Below are positions 58,625 through 64,000 of a DNA stretch of 64,000 bases, piece by piece. The notes below the pieces were generated by a model. That model searched no databases and was not told where the DNA came from. It saw only the letters and a program-made list of their open reading frames with translations. A program made the translations under genes and the position numbers. The DNA comes from G963667915 sp965197385 (lineage in GTDB: Bacteria > Acidobacteriota > Vicinamibacteria > Vicinamibacterales > UBA823): contig CBDANA010000008.1 of NCBI GenBank assembly GCA_965197385.1, positions 989,327 to 1,053,326 of the forward strand, written 5' to 3'. The first letter of the stretch is position 1. Every line of letters begins with the position of its first letter.

Positions 58625-59458
58625 TCAGCCCACGAACTCAATCGGAACGCGATTCGGAATTAGCTGCTGCGCGTACGCGTCATCGAACAACCGCACCACC
58701 GCGGCCCGCCCGCGATCTCCGTAATCCAGGGTCAGCTCGTTCACGTACATCCCGACGAACTGGGCTATCCGCGCGGCGTCGAGCCCACGCCCGAATTGCT
58801 GCGCGTACTCGATCGCCTCCGTCCTGTGCGCCATAGCGTACGCGATGCTGTCATGCAGGATCCGCGAGACCCGGTGCAGCACTTCGGAGCCCAGGTCGCG
58901 CCGGATGACGTTGCCGCCGAGCGGGAGCGGCAATCCACCGGTGCGATCCGCCCACCACTCGCCCAGATCAACCAGCTTTCGCAGGCCGTCATCCGCATAG
59001 GTGAGCTGCCCTTCGTGAATCAGCAGGCCCGCCTCGACGTCTCCAGCGATCACTGCCGGCTGAATCTCGTCGAACGGTACGACGGTGTGATCGAAATCCG
59101 GCTCGAAGAGCTGCAGGACCAGATACGCGGTCGTCAAGGTGCCAGGAATGGCCACCCGCGCCCCCTTGACGGCCGTCGGGCCATCCTGGCGGGTCACGAC
59201 GATCGGCCCGTACCGATCTCCCATGCTGGCGCCGTGCGGTAGCAGCGCGTACCGGTCCGCCAGCTTCGCGTACGCGTGGAACGACACAGCGGTGACCTCG
59301 TAGCGCCCCTCGAACGCGGCGCGATTCAGCGTCTCGATGTCGGCTAGCACCTGTTCGACTTCGAGCCCGTCGGTCGCGATGGCGCCGCAGGCCAAGCCAT
59401 AGAACATGAACGCGTCATCGGAGTCGGGGCTGTGTGCAACGGCGATTTTCATCGGCAT
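58625..59458 (-). CDS. mqnD: 1,4-dihydroxy-6-naphthoate synthase
   Basis: 277 residues (ATG 59458 or 59452). Opens the cyclic dehypoxanthine futalosine product to dihydroxy-naphthoate, a late futalosine-pathway step to menaquinone. Periplasmic-binding-protein fold but cytoplasmic: IAVAHSPDSDDAFMFYGLAC, VSFHAYAKLADRYALLPHGA, SMGDRYGPIVVTR, VAIPGTLTTAYLVLQLFEPD, VEAGLLIHEGQLTYADDGLR and GLPLPLGGNVIRRDLG with the ligand histidine region. Together with mqnE it shows that this organism uses the futalosine route. Confidence 0.92.
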   Translation of the reverse strand: MPMKIAVAHSPDSDDAFMFYGLACGAIATDGLEVEQVLADIETLNRAAFEGRYEVTAVSFHAYAKLADRYALLPHGASMGDRYGPIVVTRQDGPTAVKGARVAIPGTLTTAYLVLQLFEPDFDHTVVPFDEIQPAVIAGDVEAGLLIHEGQLTYADDGLRKLVDLGEWWADRTGGLPLPLGGNVIRRDLGSEVLHRVSRILHDSIAYAMAHRTEAIEYAQQFGRGLDAARIAQFVGMYVNELTLDYGDRGRAAVVRLFDDAYAQQLIPNRVPIEFVG

Positions 59459-59494
59459 CCGGACGAGCCTGGTGGCAGACGACGCGACGGGTTG

Positions 59495-59998
59495 CTAGCA
59501 GTCGTCGTCCTCGGCCTCGGGATAGGGATTGGCGACTCGCCTGACCACGATCGTCAAGCCGAACACGATGAGCACGGCCGACGCGCCCAGACCGAGATAG
59601 GTGCCGGCGCCCGTCATCGGCGTGGACGGCTCGGCTCCCGGGCGACCCGAGACGATCTCGGCCGCCTGTGTCACCGCCCAGGCCTGCTCGGCCGCGGCCC
59701 GCTCGAGGAACCGGTAGCCCACGAACAGAATGCCGAACGCCGCGAGACCGACGACCAGCAGCGGATGGCGCGAGTTCTTTCGCGTGATCAAGCTAAGCGT
59801 CGCCAGCACTGTCGCGAGCAGGCCGAGACCGAGAATCCACAGGCTGGCGATTCCGGGTACGCCGCCAAGGGCTCGCTCGCCGATGCGGACCCACGGAAAG
59901 AACGCGCTCACGGCCAGCACGAGACCTGCGACCGCTGCGAGGTAGTACCCGCGCATGACGTCGTCTCTGACGGCGCGCACTGCATCGAGCACGTGCAT
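59495..59998 (-). CDS. Membrane protein of unknown function
   Basis: 167 residues from ATG 59998; the frame extends upstream to 60064 but that part (LAARGATDRW) comes from a repeat remnant. Four membrane helices: about 17-35 (YYLAAVAGLVLAVSAFFPWV), 48-68 (SLWILGLGLLATVLATLSLI), 80-96 (LLVVGLAAFGILFVGYRFLE) and 133-155 (YLGLGASAVLIVFGLTIVVR). Acidic, cysteine-ended tail (YPEAEDDDC). Family not recognised. Confidence 0.65.
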   Translation of the reverse strand: MHVLDAVRAVRDDVMRGYYLAAVAGLVLAVSAFFPWVRIGERALGGVPGIASLWILGLGLLATVLATLSLITRKNSRHPLLVVGLAAFGILFVGYRFLERAAAEQAWAVTQAAEIVSGRPGAEPSTPMTGAGTYLGLGASAVLIVFGLTIVVRRVANPYPEAEDDDC

Positions 59999-60036
59999 CG
60001 CAGGGGAGTGTACCACAGCGATCCAGCGATCAGTGG

Positions 60037-60052
60037 CACCACGGGCTGCTAG
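60037..60052. repeat. Solo end of the CTAGCAGCCCGTGG repeat
   Basis: CACCACGGGCTGCTAG without a core; the matching inner bases CTTT are changed to TGGC. It lies just upstream of the membrane protein gene. Confidence 0.6.
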
Positions 60053-60108
60053 AGCCGGCGTCACGGCCGGCGCTTGACTGCCGCCGACAGCGAAACGACG
60101 CGCGCGTC

Positions 60109-61617
60109 TTATCGTGTCTTCGTCGAGAAGCTGGGCGGCTTCAAGCGAGCTCCCGGCCGCAGCGCCTCGAGGCCTTCCAGAATATCGGACGCCCAGCTGA
60201 ACACGTTGCGTCCGGCAATCACGCGACGCAACGCGCGCATGCGTCGATACCGCTCCTGCTGCGGCATCTCGATCGCCCAGTCCAGTGCACTGGCGAACCC
60301 ATCGATGTCGTACGGATTGATGATGATGGCGTCCGTCAGCTCGTGCGACGCGCCGGCCAGCTCGCTGAGAACAAGGACACCGTCGAGATCCTCGCGCGCC
60401 GCAACGAACTCCTTCGCCACCAAGTTCATGCCGTCGTGGAGCGAACTGACGATGCAGAACGTGGCCATGCGGTACAGCGCCACGAGCCGCCGAATCTTCA
60501 GCGCCGACTTTCGATACCGGATCGGGCCGCGGTTGCCGTGGGGAAACCTCGTATTGATCTCGACGACCTTCGCGTCGATCTCGGCTTCGACAGCCGCATA
60601 GCTTTTGAGCTTCGAGCGCGACGGCACCCCGATTTGCACGAACGTCAACCGCTCCAGCAGCTCCGGCCGTCGGGCCAGCAACAGGCTCAATGCATCCAAC
60701 TTCTCAGGAATGCCTTTCGTATAGTCGAGCCGGTCCACACCGATTCCGATGAGGGGCGTATCGATATGAAGCTCGTGCCGGAGCTTGGCGATCTCCTTGT
60801 CCATCGTCGGCGCGGTCGTGAGCTCCTGGATCCGGTCGTAGTCGACGCCGATCGGCACCGAGAGCACGTTGGTCATCCGATCGCGATACCGAATCGCCGA
60901 GCGGCCGATCACGGTCGCGCCGAGTTCGTCCCGCGCTGCGGTCATGAAGTTGCGGCGATCCCGATCGAGCTGAAACGCGAGCAGGTTGTTGGCAAGTAAG
61001 CCCGCCAGGATTTCCCGGCGCCAGGGACAGATGCGCAGTCGGTCGGGGTGAGGCCACGGAATGTGCCAGAACAGCGCGGTCCGCACGCCCGGCCGCCGAG
61101 CGCGAAGCGCTGACCCAACGAGCGCCAACTGATAATCCTGGATGAAGATCGGGGCGGAATCGTCTGGAAGCTCCTCGTCGATTACGTCGGCGAACCGGTC
61201 GTTGACCTTCTGGTAGGACGCCCAGTCGACCGCGCGGAACACCGGCCGGACGTGCGCCTCGTGACACAGCGGCCAGAGTCCTTCATTGGCGAACCCCACG
61301 TAGTAGTGCGTTTCCTCCGCCGCGCTCAGCCAGATGCGGCGCAACGGATAGGTCGGATTGTCCGGCGGCACCATCACGCGATCGTCCGCGTCCACAACGG
61401 CGCGATCCGCACTGCCTGCACCATGCGCCACCCAGACGCCGCCGCGCTCCCGCATGAGGGCGTCGAGCGCCACCGCCACGCCGCCAGTCGTCGGCGCCCA
61501 CGAAATCGACCCGTCCTCCGCATAGGTGTGGAGATACGGCTCCCGATTCGACACGACCAGGATCGGCCTCCGAGCGGTGCGCGGCGCGAGCTCGTCTGCG
61601 GTTGACGCTATCGACAT
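60109..61617 (-). CDS. otsA: Trehalose-6-phosphate synthase
   Basis: 502 residues. GT20 enzyme that makes trehalose-6-phosphate from UDP-glucose (or another NDP-glucose) and glucose-6-phosphate. Family blocks: LVVSNREPYLHTYAEDGS, TTGGVAVALDALM, IFIQDYQLALVGSALRA, LFWHIPWPHPDRLRICPW, IGIGVDRLDYTKGIPEKLDA and SSLHDGMNLVAKEFVAARED. The C-terminal phosphatase domain of fused enzymes is absent, and no otsB lies in the window. Single gene; the stretch after its start (61618-61924) holds repeat debris. Confidence 0.96.
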   Translation of the reverse strand: MSIASTADELAPRTARRPILVVSNREPYLHTYAEDGSISWAPTTGGVAVALDALMRERGGVWVAHGAGSADRAVVDADDRVMVPPDNPTYPLRRIWLSAAEETHYYVGFANEGLWPLCHEAHVRPVFRAVDWASYQKVNDRFADVIDEELPDDSAPIFIQDYQLALVGSALRARRPGVRTALFWHIPWPHPDRLRICPWRREILAGLLANNLLAFQLDRDRRNFMTAARDELGATVIGRSAIRYRDRMTNVLSVPIGVDYDRIQELTTAPTMDKEIAKLRHELHIDTPLIGIGVDRLDYTKGIPEKLDALSLLLARRPELLERLTFVQIGVPSRSKLKSYAAVEAEIDAKVVEINTRFPHGNRGPIRYRKSALKIRRLVALYRMATFCIVSSLHDGMNLVAKEFVAAREDLDGVLVLSELAGASHELTDAIIINPYDIDGFASALDWAIEMPQQERYRRMRALRRVIAGRNVFSWASDILEGLEALRPGARLKPPSFSTKTR

Positions 61618-61704
61618 GACCTTCTACGCCCCTGATCTTGCCACAAGCCGCCGCGAGGCACACGCGATTCGTCCGATGATTCGCAGACACTCAGCGGCGA
61701 TCAG

Positions 61705-61928
61705 GCGTGAGCCTCATACCTTACCGATCGACGAGTGTGCGGTTCGCCCGAGCGAGGCGTGACGAGTAGGACAGCCACCGGTCGGTGGTCAGTGGCCGCG
61801 GGATATAGGGAATACGTGAATGAGAAGCAACGCAGCCGGCGGGGATGCATTCGCCGGCCGAATGCCGCCGACACTTCCCCACGGACTGTCGCAACGCGGC
61901 CTACGCAAATACTCGGACGGGCTCCTAG
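61705..61928. repeat. Decayed palindromic element ending CTAGGAGCCCGTCCGAG
   Basis: The right end AATACTCGGACGGGCTCCTA and G (61908-61928) is clear. Inside, AGAAGCAACGCAGCCGGCGG to CCGAATGCCGCCGACACTTC (about 61830-61880) parallels the reversed core of the CTAGCAGCCCG family. The left end is not recognisable. The right end supplies the TAG stop of iscA. No gene is seen in 61618-61924. Confidence 0.6.
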
Positions 61929-62251
61929 ACGTTGAATGACGAGCCGCACCCGCACGCACTCGCCGCGTTCGGATTCTTGAACACGAGCGTTTGGCCGAGC
62001 ATGTTGTCGTCGCAGTCGAGCACTGTGCCCTTGAGGTACGGATAGCTCTTCGGATCCACGTAGATCTTGACGCCGTCGGCGCCTTCGAACACTTGATCGT
62101 CTTCTCGCGGCGCCGGGGCCCAATCGTAGATGTAGCTCATCCCCGAGCATCCGCCAGCCTTCACGCCGACGCGCAGCCCGCCGCCGACGACGCCCTGACT
62201 AGCCATGAGCGCACGAATCCGCTTTGCCGCGGCCTCGGTCACCTGAAACAT
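61925..62251 (-). CDS. iscA: Iron-sulfur cluster insertion protein, IscA/HesB family
   Basis: 108 residues from ATG 62251. The three cluster-binding cysteines are intact: KAGGCSGMSYIYDWA (first) and ASACGCGSSFNV (last two). MFQVTEAAAKRIRALM is the usual start. A-type carrier that passes clusters from the IscU scaffold to targets. Overlaps iscU by 13 bases and ends in a TAG taken from the repeat end. Confidence 0.95.
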   Translation of the reverse strand: MFQVTEAAAKRIRALMASQGVVGGGLRVGVKAGGCSGMSYIYDWAPAPREDDQVFEGADGVKIYVDPKSYPYLKGTVLDCDDNMLGQTLVFKNPNAASACGCGSSFNV

Positions 62252-62664
62252 CTGTGGCTCTCCGTTCTCAGTTCCGCCGACGACCCACACTTGGCTTCGT
62301 AGTCGCCGACCGCGGCCCGGATGGCGCTCTGGGCCAACTCGGCGCAATACGTTTTCTCGACCGAGAGACTCAGGGCGGCGGCGATATCGTCAGCCGTGAT
62401 GGTGAGCGCCGACGCCAGCGTCCGCCCGGTCACCCACTCCGTCGCAAGGCTCGCGCTCGCGACGGCGACGCTGCACCCGAACGCCTTGAACCGGGCTTCC
62501 CGAATCACGCCGCTCACGCGGTCCACCCGCACCTGTAATCGCGTGACGTCGCCGTGCGTCGCGGCCTCGACGCGACCGGTGCCGACATCCGGATCGTCAG
62601 CCGGCAACGTGCCGACATGCCGCGGGTTCAGGAAATGCTCACCGACAAGGGCTGAGTGTTCCAT
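62239..62664 (-). CDS. IscU/NifU-N-type iron-sulfur scaffold with one ligand cysteine replaced
   Basis: 141 residues from ATG 62664 (an in-frame start at 62685 overlaps iscS). MEHSALVGEHFLNPRHVG and DDPDVGTGRVEAATHGDV, RLQVRV, RFKAFGCSVAVASASLATEW and EKTYCAELAQSAIRAAVGDY align with IscU. Two of the three cluster cysteines are present (FGCSV, TYCAE). The first, normally in ACGDV, is histidine (THGDV), and the histidine before the last cysteine (HC) is tyrosine (YC). The position between iscS and iscA keeps it in the cluster-assembly operon. The scaffold chemistry may differ or be lost. Confidence 0.88.
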   Translation of the reverse strand: MEHSALVGEHFLNPRHVGTLPADDPDVGTGRVEAATHGDVTRLQVRVDRVSGVIREARFKAFGCSVAVASASLATEWVTGRTLASALTITADDIAAALSLSVEKTYCAELAQSAIRAAVGDYEAKCGSSAELRTESHRCFR

Positions 62665-62666
62665 GG

Positions 62667-63887
62667 TCACGGCTCGGCGAGCCACCGCGCGCCCACGGGA
62701 TCGCCGCGGCTGGCCACCGCCTCGTCTGCGAGCGGCGACAACTCGCGGAGCCGAGTCACCACCCGCGCCACCTTGTCGATCACGTAATCGACTTCCGCCT
62801 CGGTCGTCTCGCGGCTGAGGCCGAACCGCACCGACGCGCGCGCCAGATCTCGGCTCGCCCCCAGCGCCTGGATCACATATGACGGCTCGTCGGTCGCCGA
62901 CGCACAGGCCGATCCGGACGACACGGCCACGTCGTCGAGCGCGGTCAGCAGCGCCTCGCCGTCGACGTATGCGAAGCTAACGTTCAAATTGTGCGACACG
63001 CGGTGCTCCCACGATCCATTGAGCACGACGCGATCGATCCGCTCGCGCAACCCCTGCCACAGACGATCCCGGAGCGCTCCGATGCGCGGCACGTCAGCCT
63101 CCATCTCGGCTGACGCCAGCGCCGCGGCTTCCCCGAACCCGACGATGCCCGGAACGTTCAACGTCCCAGACCGCAGCCCGCGCTCGTGTCCGCCGCCCTC
63201 GGCGATCGGCTGGAGCCGCGCGGGCGGCTGACTCAGCACGTAGAGCGCGCCGACACCCTTCGGTCCGTGCATTTTGTGGGCCGACATCGACGCGAGATCG
63301 ATTCTCTCTCGTTCGACGTCGAACGGTCCCCTGCCGATGGCTTGCGCGGCATCGCTGTGCACGACGACGCCTCGCGACGTGGCCAACTCGGCGACCTCCG
63401 CCAATGGCTGCCGCACACCGATCTCGTTATTCACCGCCATGACGCTGACAAGTACCGTCTCCGGCGTGATGGCGCGCGCGAGCGCGTCGACGTCGATCCT
63501 CCCGTCCGGATCCACGGACAGCACCGTGACCGCGCAGCCTGCCGCCTCGACCCGGCGGCAAGGATCCAACACCGAACGGTGCTCGGTCGCCACCGTGACG
63601 ACATGACCCGACTGCCCGTCGTGCGCGGCAACGACGCCCTTGATCGCCAAGTTGTTCGACTCGGTCGCACCGCTGGTGAACACGATCTCGCTCGGCCGCG
63701 CGCCGATCAAGTCTGCCACCTGACACCGCGCGACGTCCACCGCCTCCGCGGCCTTCCGCCCGAACGCATGGCTCCGGCTGGCCGCGTTCCCAAAACGATC
63801 GCCGAAGTACGGCAACATGGCATCGAGGACGCGCGGGTCGAGACGCGTCGTCGCATGATTATCCATGTAGATCGGCAGGGTCACCAT
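62667..63887 (-). CDS. iscS: Cysteine desulfurase (IscS/NifS family)
   Basis: 406 residues. PLP enzyme that takes sulfur from cysteine as a persulfide for cluster assembly. Blocks: YMDNHATTRLDPRVLDAMLP, VFTSGATESNNLAIKGVVAA, VATEHRSVLDPC, VMAVNNEIGVRQPLAEVAEL, the Schiff-base lysine in SMSAHKMHGPKGVGALYV and the active-site cysteine loop SSGSACASATDEPSYVIQAL. RSGTLNVPGIVGFGEAA is typical. Leads iscS-iscU-iscA (two-base gap to iscU); no IscR-like regulator is seen. Confidence 0.97.
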   Translation of the reverse strand: MVTLPIYMDNHATTRLDPRVLDAMLPYFGDRFGNAASRSHAFGRKAAEAVDVARCQVADLIGARPSEIVFTSGATESNNLAIKGVVAAHDGQSGHVVTVATEHRSVLDPCRRVEAAGCAVTVLSVDPDGRIDVDALARAITPETVLVSVMAVNNEIGVRQPLAEVAELATSRGVVVHSDAAQAIGRGPFDVERERIDLASMSAHKMHGPKGVGALYVLSQPPARLQPIAEGGGHERGLRSGTLNVPGIVGFGEAAALASAEMEADVPRIGALRDRLWQGLRERIDRVVLNGSWEHRVSHNLNVSFAYVDGEALLTALDDVAVSSGSACASATDEPSYVIQALGASRDLARASVRFGLSRETTEAEVDYVIDKVARVVTRLRELSPLADEAVASRGDPVGARWLAEP

Positions 63888-63923
63888 AGGATGTCGTCCG
63901 CTCGCGCCAAGCGAGCACGCGGG

Positions 63924-64000
63924 TTACCGGCTGGCGGTGGGCACGACCAGCGGCGCCACGGCGTCCGGCCGTGTCGACCCGGCCAACGGAAACACCGCGT
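63924..64000 (-). CDS. Possible C-terminal end of a gene running out of the window
   Basis: On the minus strand the last codons read VFPLAGSTRPDAVAPLVVPT and ASR, then TAA at 63924. Too short to identify. It may be the gene upstream of iscS. Confidence 0.2.
   Translation of the reverse strand, partial: AVFPLAGSTRPDAVAPLVVPTASR

Overview
This is GC-rich bacterial chromosomal DNA, densely packed with genes on both strands. The gene mix suggests an acidobacterium, possibly of the Vicinamibacteria type. That is an inference from families alone: TonB-receptor-like proteins with carboxypeptidase-regulatory domains, a DUF5916 barrel protein, futalosine-route menaquinone genes, a B12-dependent acyl-CoA mutase and a PDZ-containing histidine kinase. 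No 16S gene is present to confirm it.

Layout. 1-6.1 kb: a truncated PDZ/multi-TM/GAF/PAS histidine kinase, then an outer-membrane receptor-like protein with a strong terminator and a secreted protein. 6.2-13.4 kb: enolase, gpmI, a small protein, an acyl-CoA mutase large subunit, and peptide-ABC ATPases of which the second is broken. 13.6-21.4 kb: acetyl-CoA synthetase, membrane protein, myo-inositol-phosphate synthase, a methyltransferase-like gene, a repeat-rich patch with gene remnants, fabI, and a zinc-knuckle/basic-tail protein. 21.5-30.5 kb: an almost complete arginine pathway as two divergent operons, argR-argG-argH (minus) and argC-argB-argD-NAGS-argJ-argF (plus), with operator-like repeats between. 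30.6-42.5 kb: AGCS symporter, lipocalin-like protein, frameshifted AhpD-like gene, DUF5916 protein, a complete IS, a truncated leuD-like gene, a DMT transporter, an amidase with a repeat in its signal peptide, and nested IS debris beside tRNA-Arg(ACG). 42.7-56.4 kb: nagZ-like hydrolase, moaB-moeA, membrane proteins, sod, nadA, mqnE, then a cobalamin riboswitch and btuB-btuD-btuC-btuF. 56.4-64 kb: a diphthine-ammonia-ligase-like gene split by the second IS copy, mqnD, otsA, and iscS-iscU-iscA.

The most unusual thing here is a set of small palindromic repeats. Three complete copies (162, 174 and 186 bp) share inverted ends reading CTAGCAGCCCGTGGTGAAAG, have lengths divisible by three, and are stop-free on both strands in the phase set by their ends. 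One sits in frame inside the signal peptide of a lipoprotein amidase. Others supply the TAG stop codon of the neighbouring gene. Two further end types carry the same kind of core. They resemble, in behaviour only, the protein-coding palindromic elements known from Rickettsia.

Metabolic links: the B12 uptake operon under a cobalamin riboswitch would serve the B12-dependent mutase. MqnE and MqnD belong to the futalosine pathway. ArgJ plus a short GNAT-type N-acetylglutamate synthase gives the cyclic arginine route. Decay is common: dppF-like, BON lipoprotein, AhpD-like, GGDEF remnant, IS1380 transposase, leuD-like and dph6-like genes are all broken.
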